A DNA stretch of 64,000 nt. Origin: CAZVEE01 sp964625525 (GTDB taxonomy: Bacteria > Pseudomonadota > Alphaproteobacteria > JAJFIK01). Location of the stretch: the NCBI GenBank assembly GCA_964625525.1, contig CAZVEE010000001.1, forward strand, positions 31,738 to 95,737, read 5' to 3'. Positions 9,547-18,131 of this stretch are shown here, piece by piece. A model generated the notes under the pieces. That model did not search any database and was not told where the DNA came from. It worked only from the letters and a program-made list of their open reading frames with translations. Positions within the stretch are counted from its first letter, which is position 1. Each line of letters starts with the position of its first letter. The translations under genes and the position numbers were made by a program.

Positions 9547-9705
9547 GGGCTCGGGCCTTGTTCTGCTTGTGCGCTGGGGGCGGTGCGGACCGGACAAGAC
9601 GGGCATTCCCTCGTCCCTTTGCCATCGCTGACAGCTTGGGAGACGACAGCCCGTTTGATCCCTACGATACCCAAGCCGACGGTCAGCACAAGAGAGGGGA
9701 ACCGC

Positions 9706-10684
9706 ATGACGGCGTCATTGGGACAGCGCACCCGTCGTCCACGCTCCGGCGCTCTGGTCGCCTAGGAGCCTGTAGAAAAGCACGACTCCTTACTCGCCTT
9801 GGTCCGCGCCGTGCGCGAGACGACGCTCGCCATCTGGCCCGCGCGCACCTATCGCGAGCGTGCGGTGCGGGTGAAGGGGTGGCTTTTCAACGGACTTTAT
9901 CTCAGCGATCCGGACGGCCTGCGCCATGTGCTGTCCACTCACCAGGACCGCTACCCGAAAGCGGACATTCAGCAGCAGATCCTGCGCCCGGCTCTGGGCG
10001 ATGGCGGCTGCGCCCAATGATTTCCTCACCCGCCTCATGCAGGCCCGGGACGAGGAGACCGGGCGCGGGCTGAGCGATGAGGATCTGCGCGCCAATCTGC
10101 TCACATTTCTGGGGGCGGGCCATGAGACCACGGCCGTGGCCCTTTCCTGGTCACTTTATCTGCTTTCAGAATTTCCGTGGGCGGCGGATGCGGTTCGTGA
10201 CGAGGCCCGTGCCGTGCTCGACGGTGGTCCGGTGACCGCTGACGCGATTGCGCGCCTGTCCTTTACCCGACAGGTGTTTGAAGAGGCCATGCGCCTTTAT
10301 CCCCCGGTCCCGATCTTCGACCGCGCAGCGGCCGAGCCCGACACAGTCGCCGGCCATGATGTGGGCAAAGGCACCATGGTGCTGGTGTCGCCTTATGTGC
10401 TGCACCGGCATGAAACCCTATGGGAGGATCCGGATGTGTTCGACCCGGATCGGTTTACCCCGGCGGCGGTGAAAGCGCGCCACCGCTTCCAGTATATTCC
10501 CTTCAATGTGGGGCCTCGCCACTGTATCGGAGCGGCCTTCGCCATGATGGAGGGTGTTCTGGCGCTGGCCATGATGGTGCGGGACTTCCGCATCGACATG
10601 GTGGACGGCCACGATCCGCAGCCGTTCGCCTTCATCAGCCTGCGCCCGAAAGGGGGCCTGCCGGTGACGCTGAGACCTGTCTAG
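9706..10684 (+). pseudogene. cytochrome P450 remnant with internal deletion and frameshift
   Basis: The 3' part in one frame (from about 10008) encodes the C-terminal half of a bacterial P450: I-helix GAGHETT, ExxR (EAMR), DPDRF, and the heme-ligand loop FNVGPRHCIG with its cysteine. The 5' part lies in another frame (9766-10018) and encodes P450 N-terminal sequence (VRAVRETTLAIWPARTY, then DGLRHVLSTHQDRYPKADIQQQILRPALGDG). The two meet near 10005 with a frame change, and the region normally between them (helices C to G, roughly 130-150 residues by family length) is absent. A TAG at 9763 interrupts the upstream part of the 5' frame. No functional P450 can be made. Confidence 0.85.
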
Positions 10685-10699
10685 GGCCTGGCGCCTGAT

Positions 10700-11050
10700 G
10701 AGGGAGGCGCGCCTCATGAGAGCGGGGCGCTCGGTGAGGGGGGAGAGAAGTGCAGGGCTTCTGTTGCCAGGTGCCCTGCGAACCCCGTTGCCTATTCAAT
10801 TAGGCAGCAAGCGCAACTTCGTTGTCGTTGGCACTTGTAGAAACGGCCCGATATCGGCGGAACCATGCCGGGCGAAAGATACGTCTTTACACGTTCGTCG
10901 ATCCTAACTCGCCCCCATCAGAAACCCGCCCGATCCGTCATGCCTTGCGGGGCTGACCTGACGGGCTTGTGGTGGAGGCGCCGGGAGTCGCACCCGGGTC
11001 CGATCCGCTTATTACACGCTCGTTTATCGCCATAGCCGGTGCGACCGGCA
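10700..11050 (-). ncRNA. ssrA: circularly permuted two-piece tmRNA
   Basis: Minus strand, in the alphaproteobacterial permuted order. The acceptor piece comes first: it starts near 11050 and ends in CCACCA at 10975-10970, with T-arm sequence GGGTGCGACTCCC. An intervening loop follows, then the coding piece beginning GGGGGCG at 10916-10910, which pairs with the acceptor 3' strand CGCCTCC (one G-U). The coding piece contains the tag reading frame at 10832-10800: GCC AAC GAC AAC GAA GTT GCG CTT GCT GCC TAA, giving ANDNEVALAA. tmRNA with SmpB rescues stalled ribosomes and marks the products for ClpXP. The 5' end and the 3' end of the coding piece (around 10700) are approximate. Confidence 0.93.
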
Positions 11051-11085
11051 CCCCTCAATATAAGCGCTGTTCGTAAAAACAAAAA
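11050..11085 (-). promoter_or_regulatory. ssrA: candidate tmRNA promoter
   Basis: On the minus strand TATATT at 11062-11057 stands about 7 nt before the likely 5' end of the tmRNA acceptor piece. A T-rich hexamer (TTTTTG, 11085-11080) lies 17 nt upstream in the -35 position but matches the consensus poorly. The same T-rich run also serves as the U-tract of the preceding terminator. Confidence 0.4.
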
Positions 11086-11151
11086 GAGTGGGGATCGAAG
11101 ACGCCCGACCGGGCGGGTGACCTTAGGCGGGATCACGGGCCGGGCGTCTTC
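11076..11151 (-). terminator. Rho-independent terminator after the glutathione transferase gene
   Basis: Inverted repeat GAAGACGCCCG (11097-11107) and CGGGCGTCTTC (11141-11151), an 11-bp stem with a GC-rich loop of 33 nt. On the minus strand it is followed by a T-rich run (CTCTTTTTGTTTTT, about 11089-11076). It lies between the glutathione transferase stop and the tmRNA, separating the two transcripts. Confidence 0.6.
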
Positions 11152-11166
11152 GGCTGGGTTGTGCAA

Positions 11167-11841
11167 TCACGTCTGAAGCATGTTCTGGGCCATTGTGACC
11201 TTGTTATCCCCTTGATCGTCGTCGGTGGGGCGCGGATGAGGGATTTGCACGCCCCGCTGCAGGGCAGGCCGGGCGTTCAAAGTCTCCAGCCAGCGGCTCA
11301 AGTGAGGCAGATCCTCGATGGAAACACCCGCCCACTCATGGCTGCGCACCCAGGTCCAATGGGCAATGTCCGCGATGGAGAAATCCCCGGCCAGATACGC
11401 GTGATCAGCGAGACGGGTATCAAGCACCGAGTAAAGGCGCTTCGTCTCGTTCTGGTAGCGGTCGATGGCCGGCTGAATTTTTTCGGGAAAGTACCGAAAG
11501 AAAACATGCGCTTGGCCCTGCATGGGCCCCACGCCGCCCATTTGGAACATGAGCCACTGGATCACCTGCGAGCGGCCCTTGGCATCTGTGGGGAGGAGTT
11601 GGCCTGCTTTTTCGGCCAGATAGAGCATAATGGCGCCGGACTCGAAGACGGCGAAATCACCTGCCTCGCGGTCTATGATGGCCGGAATCCGGCCATTGGG
11701 ATTGATCGCCAGGAACCACGGCTTTTTCTGCTCATTGGTCCCGATATCAATCGGGTGCACGTCATAGGGCAGGCCAAGCTCTTCCAGCGTGCAGGAGGCT
11801 TTATAGCCATTGGGCGTGGTCCAGGTGTAAAGGTCGATCAT
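11167..11841 (-). CDS. glutathione S-transferase family protein (YfcG-like)
   Basis: 224 residues from MIDLYTWTTPNGYKAS. An N-terminal thioredoxin-like GST domain carries the TPNG..K motif of the Nu class, as in E. coli YfcG/YghU disulfide reductases, then the cis-proline segment NPNGRIPAII and the ESGAIMLYLAEK glutathione-binding helix (ES pair). The C-terminal helical domain ends in the FSIADIAHWTW N-cap motif. I chose the ATG at 11841, preceded by GAGAGA, over one five codons upstream. Cytoplasmic; glutathione-dependent disulfide reductase or conjugating activity is inferred from the subfamily. Confidence 0.88.
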   Translation of the reverse strand: MIDLYTWTTPNGYKASCTLEELGLPYDVHPIDIGTNEQKKPWFLAINPNGRIPAIIDREAGDFAVFESGAIMLYLAEKAGQLLPTDAKGRSQVIQWLMFQMGGVGPMQGQAHVFFRYFPEKIQPAIDRYQNETKRLYSVLDTRLADHAYLAGDFSIADIAHWTWVRSHEWAGVSIEDLPHLSRWLETLNARPALQRGVQIPHPRPTDDDQGDNKVTMAQNMLQT

Positions 11842-11969
11842 GGGGCGATCTCTCATGTTGGAGGGGCGTGCACGGAAACTGGGGAGCTGAGCTCGCGCAT
11901 CAAGCGCTGGGCGCTTTCACAATGGCGAGACCGAATCGGCCATGCTGAGCCCGAAATGGAAGGTGGGTC

Positions 11970-12764
11970 ATGCAGCACTATCACGATCTGATGCAGCGCA
12001 TTTTGGACGAGGGCCTGGAGAAGCCTGACCGCACAGGCACAGGCATCCTAAGCGTGTTCGGCCATCAGATGCGCTTTGACCTGCGTGATGGGTTTCCGCT
12101 GCTGACCACCAAGAAGATGTTCCTGCGCGGTATTATTCATGAACTGCTGTGGTTCCTGCGCGGGGAAACCAATGTGCGTCCGCTGCAGGCCGAAGGGGTG
12201 CATATCTGGGACGAGTGGGCCGATGAGGCCGGCGAGCTTGGCCCGGTCTATGGGCGCCAGTGGCGGTCCTGGCCGGCGCCGGATGGGCAAAGCATCGATC
12301 AAATCGCCTGGTTGCTGAACGAAATCCGCACCAATCCGAACTCGCGCCGGCTGGTGGTGAGCGCCTGGAATCCGGCGGATTTGGAGGCCATGGCGCTGCC
12401 GCCCTGCCACTGCCTGTTCCAGTTCTATGTGGCTGACGGCAGGCTGTCCTGTCAGCTTTATCAGCGCAGTGCGGACGTGTTTTTGGGAGTCCCGTTCAAC
12501 ATCGCGTCTTATGCGCTTTTGACCATGATGATCGCCCAGGTCACCGATCTGAAGCCCGGTACATTCGTGCACACACTGGGTGACGCGCATCTGTACACGA
12601 ACCACCTGGAGCAGGCGCGACTGCAATTGACCCGTGTGCCGCGAGCGCAACCGACCATGCGCCTCAATCCGGCAGTGCAGGATCTGTTCGCCTTCCGCTA
12701 CGAGGATTTCACCCTCGAAGGCTATGATCCGCATCCGGCCATTCAAGCGCCGATCGCCGCCTGA
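11970..12764 (+). CDS. thyA: thymidylate synthase
   Basis: Converts dUMP and methylene-tetrahydrofolate to dTMP and dihydrofolate. 264 residues, the same length as E. coli ThyA. The catalytic cysteine is in PPCHC near residue 146. Other family segments are the phosphate-binding arginine in KPDRTGTG, HELLWFLRGETN, RRLVVSAWNP, QRSADVFLGVPFNIASYA, and TLGDAHLYTNH. A GGAAGG site precedes the ATG. The stop overlaps the folA start by 1 nt, the usual thyA-folA arrangement that couples production and recycling of dihydrofolate. Confidence 0.98.
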   Translation: MQHYHDLMQRILDEGLEKPDRTGTGILSVFGHQMRFDLRDGFPLLTTKKMFLRGIIHELLWFLRGETNVRPLQAEGVHIWDEWADEAGELGPVYGRQWRSWPAPDGQSIDQIAWLLNEIRTNPNSRRLVVSAWNPADLEAMALPPCHCLFQFYVADGRLSCQLYQRSADVFLGVPFNIASYALLTMMIAQVTDLKPGTFVHTLGDAHLYTNHLEQARLQLTRVPRAQPTMRLNPAVQDLFAFRYEDFTLEGYDPHPAIQAPIAA

Positions 12765-13288
12765 TGGCTTGGGATGGGATCACCGTCTGGGCTGTGGTGG
12801 CCATGGCGCAAAACCGCGTCATTGGCCGGGAAGGCACGATGCCCTGGCGGGTCCCGGCGGATTTGCGCTTTTTCAAATCTGTGACCATGGGCAAGCCTAT
12901 CATTGCCGGGCGCAAGACATTTGAGAGTTTTCCCGCTGCTCTGCCCGGGCGCACGAATATCGTCATCACCCGGAACGCCGCTTGGTCCGCGCCTCATGCG
13001 CGAACGGCCGATAGTCTGGACGCGGCCATGGCGCTGGGGGCTGAGGCCGCCCGAGCGGACGGTGCGCAGGAGATCGTGATTGTCGGCGGCGCGGAAATCT
13101 ATGCGGCGGCGCTCGGCTTCGTGGACCGGCTCTACCTCACCGAGATCGTCGGGGCGCCGGATGGCGACACCCTGTTCCCCGCGTTGGACCCCGCCGTTTG
13201 GCGCGAAGTTCGGCGCGAGGCGTTTCCCGACGACCCTAAAGCCAGCCATAGCGCCATCCTGACTGTGTTGGAGCGGATTGCGGGGTAA
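12764..13288 (+). CDS. folA: dihydrofolate reductase
   Basis: NADPH-dependent reduction of dihydrofolate to tetrahydrofolate, regenerating the cofactor used by ThyA encoded immediately upstream. 174 residues. Family landmarks: AVVAMAQNRVIGREGTMPWRVPADLRFFK (Met20-type loop and substrate-binding helix), GKPIIAGRKTFESFP (NADPH binding), PGRTNIVITRN, IVIVGGAEIYAAAL, and DRLYLTEI. The acidic active-site residue is the Asp in PADLRFFK. Start and thyA stop share one base (TGATG). Confidence 0.97.
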   Translation: MAWDGITVWAVVAMAQNRVIGREGTMPWRVPADLRFFKSVTMGKPIIAGRKTFESFPAALPGRTNIVITRNAAWSAPHARTADSLDAAMALGAEAARADGAQEIVIVGGAEIYAAALGFVDRLYLTEIVGAPDGDTLFPALDPAVWREVRREAFPDDPKASHSAILTVLERIAG

Positions 13289-13354
13289 GCTTTCGGACTG
13301 GCGGGCTTTGGCATATGCTGATGCATAAAAGCACGCCATAAGGGAGACGCCCCC

Positions 13355-14281
13355 ATGCCGGATCTGACCCTACGCACCATCACCGATGACTTGGCCTTTC
13401 CCGAAGGTCCTATCGCGCTGCCTGATGGGGCCGTTGTGTTGGTGGAAATCGCGCGCGGGACGTTGACCCTGGTCACGCCCCAGGGCGCGCGCCACACCAT
13501 CGCTGATCTCGGCGGCGGGCCCAACGGAGCCGCCCTCGGTCCGGATGGCGCCTATTATGTCTGTAACAATGGTGGGTTTGAGTGGAGCCGGCGCAATGGC
13601 TTGTTGCTGCCCCGTGAGCGGGCCAGCGATTACGAGACCGGCCGCATCGAACGGGTGGATCCGGCCACCGGCGCCGTGGAGCGCCTCTATGATCACTGGC
13701 AGGGCGTGCGTCTGAACGGTCCCAATGACATCGTCTTCGACCGCGCGGGTGGGTTCTATTTCACCGATTTCGGCAAGACCTATGACGGGGTGCGAGATCT
13801 GGGCGCGATTTATTATGCGCATGCGGACGGCACGCATATCGAGCGGCTACTGTTCCCGCTCGACCAGCCCAACGGTATCGGTCTGTCACCGGATGAAACT
13901 GTGTTATATGTGGCCGACTCCATCACCCGCACGCTCTGGGCCTATGACATCGCCGCGCCGGGTCAACTTAAGGCGCAAGAGGGGAAACCGCCGCGCGGGC
14001 GGGCGCTGGCCTCGCCGGGGGATTTGCAGTTTTTCGATTCTCTCGCCGTTGAGGCGGGCGGGGCGGTTTGTGTCGCCACCATCCGCAATGCCGGGATCAC
14101 GCGGGTGGGGCCCGACGGGGCCTGGTTCGAACATTACGCCACCGATGATCCCATGACGACCAATCTGGCCTTTGGCGGCGCAGATCTCGCGACAGCCTAT
14201 ATCACGTTGTCCGGGACCGGACGGTTGGTGGCGGCACCTTGGCCCGCACCGGGATTGCCGCTGAATTTTCTCAATGTCTGA
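13355..14281 (+). CDS. SMP-30/gluconolactonase-type beta-propeller hydrolase
   Basis: 308-residue six-bladed beta-propeller of the SMP-30/LRE family, which hydrolyses lactones or similar esters with a single divalent metal. The metal ligands expected for the family are visible: Glu in LAFPEGP near residue 13, Asn in LNGPNDIVFD near residue 125, and Asp in LYVADSITRTLWAYD near residue 190. No signal peptide, so probably cytoplasmic. AAGGGAG precedes the ATG. The DUF1428 gene follows after 24 bp. The substrate cannot be deduced. Confidence 0.85.
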   Translation: MPDLTLRTITDDLAFPEGPIALPDGAVVLVEIARGTLTLVTPQGARHTIADLGGGPNGAALGPDGAYYVCNNGGFEWSRRNGLLLPRERASDYETGRIERVDPATGAVERLYDHWQGVRLNGPNDIVFDRAGGFYFTDFGKTYDGVRDLGAIYYAHADGTHIERLLFPLDQPNGIGLSPDETVLYVADSITRTLWAYDIAAPGQLKAQEGKPPRGRALASPGDLQFFDSLAVEAGGAVCVATIRNAGITRVGPDGAWFEHYATDDPMTTNLAFGGADLATAYITLSGTGRLVAAPWPAPGLPLNFLNV

Positions 14282-14305
14282 GCACTATAGAAGGAGAGCT
14301 GTGAG

Positions 14306-14656
14306 ATGACTTATGTGGATGGGTTCGTGTTGGCCGTGCCGGCAGATAAGCGGGAAGCCTACCGCGAGAGCGCCCAGAACATGGTACCGGTGTTCAAGGA
14401 CCAGGGCGCCTTGCACGTGGTTGAGTGTTGGGGCGACGACGTGCCCGAAGGCGAGGTCACGTCCTTTCCCCTGGCGGTCAAGTGCCAGCCTGGTGAAGTG
14501 GTTGTCTTTTCCTGGGTCGTCTGGCCGTCAAAGACGGTACGGGACGAGGCGATGCCCAAGGCTATGCAGGACCCCCGCCTGCCGCCCATGAGCGAGTTGC
14601 CCTGGGACGGCAAGCGGGTGATCTTTGGTGGCTTTGAAATGATCGTGGACGGTTAA
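14306..14656 (+). CDS. DUF1428 family protein (YbaA-like)
   Basis: 116-residue small protein of the DUF1428/YbaA family (dimeric alpha-beta barrel fold). Characteristic opening YVDGFVLAVPADKREAYRE, a middle segment VECWGDDVPEGEVTSFPLAVK, and the end GKRVIFGGFEMIVD. Conserved across proteobacteria; function unknown. AAGGAG precedes the start. Likely co-transcribed with the SMP-30 gene upstream. Confidence 0.88.
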   Translation: MTYVDGFVLAVPADKREAYRESAQNMVPVFKDQGALHVVECWGDDVPEGEVTSFPLAVKCQPGEVVVFSWVVWPSKTVRDEAMPKAMQDPRLPPMSELPWDGKRVIFGGFEMIVDG

Positions 14657-14667
14657 GGCGGGCGCCC

Positions 14668-15630
14668 TTAGCGCACCCGTTCGCCGACCATCCGTTCAGA
14701 GAGGAACCAGAGGCGGTCCGCCGCATCGGCACTCGCACCATGCTCGGCAAGGCCTGAGTACCGCGAGCCTCGGCCTTCGCTCAGGACCGCCACATTGCAG
14801 TCCTCGCAATAGACGCCGCCATGGGCCTCAAGCGGGCCCCAAGTGGCGGCCCATACGCTCGTTGCGGCACCTTGTTCAATGGTCTTAAAGCCCGACCGCA
14901 GCGAGCCGTCTTCCAGGATCCAACCGAGTTGGCGCATTTCTTCCTGCTGAAGGTCCCGTTGCAAGTCGGTCATGATGCCGCCCGGATGCACTGAATAGGC
15001 ATGGATGCCTTGGGGGCCGAAGCGTCGGTCGAACCCCAGCGCGAAAAGGGCGTTGGCGCATTTGGCCTGCCCATACGCCAGCCACTTATCGTAAGGCCGC
15101 TGGCGGAAGTGGATATCATCGAAAACCACGGGGCTGAGCTTGTGACCGGTGGAGCTGAGCGCCACCACCCGCGCGCCCGGCGCCTTGCGCAGCGCTGGCA
15201 GCAGCAGGCCTGTCAGGAGGAAATGACCCAGATGGTTGGTGGCAAATTGCAACTCATATCCGTCCGGCGTGCGTTGCTCCGGCGTCGCCATAATGCCTGC
15301 ATTGTTGATGAGCCGGTCGAGCGGACGCCCGCTCGCTACAAAGGCACTGGCAAAGCGGCGCACGCTGTCGAAACTGCCGAGATCGAGATCGGCTAACGTC
15401 ACCGCTTTGGGAAAGTCCGCCACGGCCGCCCGCGCCTTGTCCGGCGAGCGCACCGGCAGCACCACATCCGCCCCAGCGGCGGCAAAGGCGCGCGCAGTCT
15501 CAACGCCAAGTCCGGCAGAGCCACCGGTGATCATCACGGTGCGCCCGGACCAATCCTGATTGCCAATGACCTCCATGGCCGTTGATTGGGCCGTAAACGG
15601 ACTGTCAATGGGATGTTGCACGAAGGGCAT
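14668..15630 (-). CDS. short-chain dehydrogenase/reductase (retinol dehydrogenase-like)
   Basis: 320-residue classical SDR with an N-terminal Rossmann fold: TGGSAGLG cofactor-binding motif near residue 35, NNAG near 112, and the catalytic YxxxK pair in YGQAK preceded by the serine in ALSSTGH. The PVRSPDKA stretch after beta 2 (Arg) favours NADP. The substrate-binding part resembles the WWOX/retinol dehydrogenase branch. GGAGGA precedes the ATG. The substrate is unknown. No operon partner: the gene faces the DUF1428 gene tail to tail. Confidence 0.88.
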   Translation of the reverse strand: MPFVQHPIDSPFTAQSTAMEVIGNQDWSGRTVMITGGSAGLGVETARAFAAAGADVVLPVRSPDKARAAVADFPKAVTLADLDLGSFDSVRRFASAFVASGRPLDRLINNAGIMATPEQRTPDGYELQFATNHLGHFLLTGLLLPALRKAPGARVVALSSTGHKLSPVVFDDIHFRQRPYDKWLAYGQAKCANALFALGFDRRFGPQGIHAYSVHPGGIMTDLQRDLQQEEMRQLGWILEDGSLRSGFKTIEQGAATSVWAATWGPLEAHGGVYCEDCNVAVLSEGRGSRYSGLAEHGASADAADRLWFLSERMVGERVR

Positions 15631-15669
15631 GGCTGTTCCTCCAAGGCTGTCTTGTGTGCTTTTTTCTGA

Positions 15670-16563
15670 TTATGGGGTGACAGGTAGGGCCGGCAGCCGG
15701 TCCGGATTGTGCCGGTCGAGCCAGCGATTGGCCATAGGCACCGCCCAGGCGCGTAAGCGCTCAAACACCGCTAGGGCCATGTCTGGCGCGCGCTCGGGCT
15801 GACGCCAGAGGCGGTAACAATCGGTCACGTCCGCCCGGTGTTCGGGATGGCGCAGCAGAAACAGATCTGCACACAGATCCGGATCGTCCGTATAGGCCTC
15901 TTCTTCCAAAAGAACCAGCGCCCCACACGCCCGCAGCGCATCGCCTGCGGTGCGCACCGCGCTCTCGCGCACTGCCGCTGGGCCGCTGGCGGTGGTCACT
16001 GTCTTCATGCCCATGCTTAACAGCGCTTCAAAGCCCAGGATCGGGCCGTTGGCGATGGCGGCGCCCAGGCGCGGGCGGGGCAAGCGTCCGGTGATGTCTT
16101 CACCGGCGACGCAGACGCCGGTTGTCGCCAGCAGAAAGGCCGGCGCACAGAAGCGGTCTGTCCCCGGAAAAACCGCGCTCCAACCATGAGCGTGAAGGCG
16201 CACGGTACGCGCCGCCATCTGCCCGGTAGAGGCGACGCCCGACGCCATGGCCAGCCACCCCGCCGACGGCCCGCCCAGTGTGCGCCCAGGCCGCAGCACC
16301 GCATGCAGATGCACGTCGCTCGCGCATGGCACGGCAAGCCCGCGCGCCACACTGCCGGTGACATAACAGGAGTGCATGCGATCTTTCAGGTTCCGCTGAA
16401 AGGCGCTCACGCCTTGGCGGATGGCAATGGAAAAGATCGGGTCCACCCGCTCCGGGTCACCGTCATTGGCAAGCAGGCCTTGCGCATCCATAGGCCACAA
16501 ACGTCCACGCGGACCGAACAGCGGCTGTCGGCGCAGGGGGCGGATGGGATCGGCCTTGGGCAT
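15670..16563 (-). CDS. nucleotidyltransferase-like protein with degenerate active site
   Basis: 297 residues from MPKADPIRPLRRQP; the ATG at 16563 is chosen because GAGGAG precedes it, whereas the open frame extends 61 codons further without recognisable sequence. Residues around 65-85 carry a pol-beta-type pattern, VTGSVARG then CASDVHLHAV. In active enzymes the second acidic residue (DxD) is present, but here it is His (D-V-H). The remainder is helical and cysteine-containing with no recognised domain. It lies downstream of the Mrp gene on the same strand (187 bp apart). A nucleotidyl-transfer fold is inferred; activity is doubtful. Confidence 0.6.
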   Translation of the reverse strand: MPKADPIRPLRRQPLFGPRGRLWPMDAQGLLANDGDPERVDPIFSIAIRQGVSAFQRNLKDRMHSCYVTGSVARGLAVPCASDVHLHAVLRPGRTLGGPSAGWLAMASGVASTGQMAARTVRLHAHGWSAVFPGTDRFCAPAFLLATTGVCVAGEDITGRLPRPRLGAAIANGPILGFEALLSMGMKTVTTASGPAAVRESAVRTAGDALRACGALVLLEEEAYTDDPDLCADLFLLRHPEHRADVTDCYRLWRQPERAPDMALAVFERLRAWAVPMANRWLDRHNPDRLPALPVTP

Positions 16564-16750
16564 GGCGAAACTCCTCTTCGCCGCCAGCCTAGCACCATGC
16601 GGCGCGCGCGTGCACCCATGCGTAGGCCGCGGGGCGTGCCAAAGACAATCGCGTGTGGGGGGCCGCCGGGTGCCAAGGGTGCGCTGGCGAGCAGAAACTG
16701 TGGATGCGCCAAGCGCCCCGCTCCGCATGCGGCATAATGGGGTCAACCGG

Positions 16751-17830
16751 TTACAGCATCACAATGCGGGGCGGCGTGCGCTTCAGCGTGCCCAGCCGTT
16801 CGGCGACGGCCTCGGCCAGTGTCAGGAAGGGGCGGGTGGCGGCTGCGTCCGGCTGGGCGGCGACAATGGGCGCGCCCGCGTCCGAGCCTGCGCCGATTTC
16901 CGGATAGATGGGGATCTCGCCCAGGAAAGGCGCGCCCAGCATCTCCGCGGTGCGCCGGGCGCCGCCCTCGCCGAAGATATAGCTGCGATTGCCGTCGGGC
17001 AGGCCAAACCACGCCATGTTCTCCACGATCCCGAGGACCGGCACATGCGTGCGCTCGAACATGGCCAGGCCCTTGCGCGCATCGATGAGCGCGATCTCCT
17101 GCGGTGTTGAGACGATCACAGCCCCCGACAGCGCCACCCGCTGCGCCATGGTCAGTTGCGCGTCCCCGGTGCCCGGCGGCATGTCCACCACCAGCACATC
17201 AAGCTCCCCCCAATCCACATCCCCCAGCAACTGGCCAATGGCGCTCGACACCATGGGGCCGCGCCAGATCATGGGCTTTTCGGTATCGACCAGAAGGCCG
17301 ATGGACATGACTTTGAGGCCGTAAGCATCCGCCGGGTTGAGTTTCTTCACACCATCGCCATCGGGGGCGTCGGTAAGGTTCAGCATGCGCGGGATGGAGG
17401 GCCCATAAATGTCGGCGTCGAGCAGGCCCACCCGTTTGCCGAGCCGCGCCAGGCCGAGCGCCAAATTGACCGCCACTGTGGATTTCCCCACGCCGCCCTT
17501 GCCGCTCGCCACGGCAATGATGTCCGTGACACCGGGCAGCCGGATTGGGCCCCCGCGCTGGGGCGGGGGTTTGGGGCCCGGATTCGGGGCCGGTGCGGCT
17601 TCTGCCGTCACGATGGCCTCGACGTCTTCAATGCCATCAACGCTCTGCGCGCAGGCCACAACTGCCGCCCGCACCGCTTCAGCCGCCGCCGCGTTACTCC
17701 CCTTGGGCAGCTCGATCACGATCCGTGCCGCGCTATGCTCCACGGTGATGGAGCGCACGGCAGCGCCCGCCGGTCGCGTGAGGGGGACAAGAGCGGCCCG
17801 CAGGGCCTCGTCGGGGGCAGGCTGAGCCAT
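16751..17830 (-). CDS. mrp: Mrp/ApbC family iron-sulfur carrier ATPase
   Basis: 359 residues from MAQPAPDEALRAAL. An N-terminal MIP18-like domain (about 1-85) and a proline-rich linker are followed by a P-loop domain with the deviant Walker A KGGVGKST, DADIYGPS, PPGTGDAQLTMAQ, and TPQEIALIDARKG. Members carry and transfer Fe-S clusters to apoproteins. The CxxC found in many Mrp proteins after the NMAWF segment is missing here (FGLPDGNRSYIFGEGG), as I recall for many alphaproteobacterial members. It diverges from hflK across about 300 bp. Confidence 0.92.
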   Translation of the reverse strand: MAQPAPDEALRAALVPLTRPAGAAVRSITVEHSAARIVIELPKGSNAAAAEAVRAAVVACAQSVDGIEDVEAIVTAEAAPAPNPGPKPPPQRGGPIRLPGVTDIIAVASGKGGVGKSTVAVNLALGLARLGKRVGLLDADIYGPSIPRMLNLTDAPDGDGVKKLNPADAYGLKVMSIGLLVDTEKPMIWRGPMVSSAIGQLLGDVDWGELDVLVVDMPPGTGDAQLTMAQRVALSGAVIVSTPQEIALIDARKGLAMFERTHVPVLGIVENMAWFGLPDGNRSYIFGEGGARRTAEMLGAPFLGEIPIYPEIGAGSDAGAPIVAAQPDAAATRPFLTLAEAVAERLGTLKRTPPRIVML

Positions 17831-18131
17831 GGTCAAGCGGTCCGTTTGAAAGGGCGCGGCGCGTGGGTCGCGTTGCGACTCTGTTGGCCCTGTCATATAA
17901 CGCAAGAGGGCTGGGTTTCACCGTCGGCCAAGGCGAGAGGCGGTGACCAGGGTGATGCGGAGTGATGACGCGCGGCGGAAATTGGCCGATTGCGCGGGAT
18001 GCGGGAGCCGCGGCCCTTGATGCGGGCGGAAAAAAGGCCATTTCCAGCCGAGATTTATGCGAAGAATTCCTGTCCGTGCGCCCGGGTTTGGCGCCAGCGC
18101 AGGCACGCAGGTGAGTGAGGGACCCCAAGGA
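17831..18131 (+). other. intergenic region between mrp and hflK
   Basis: About 300 bp separating two divergent genes, so it should hold both promoters. Open frames run into it from each side, but neither extension resembles its family. I see no convincing -35/-10 pair, riboswitch or terminator. Confidence 0.5.

Noticed and set aside
10698..10720. Palindrome GAGGCGCGCCTC beside the P450 3' end
   Set aside because: No loop or T run; it may be part of the tmRNA 3' region, so it is not listed as a terminator.
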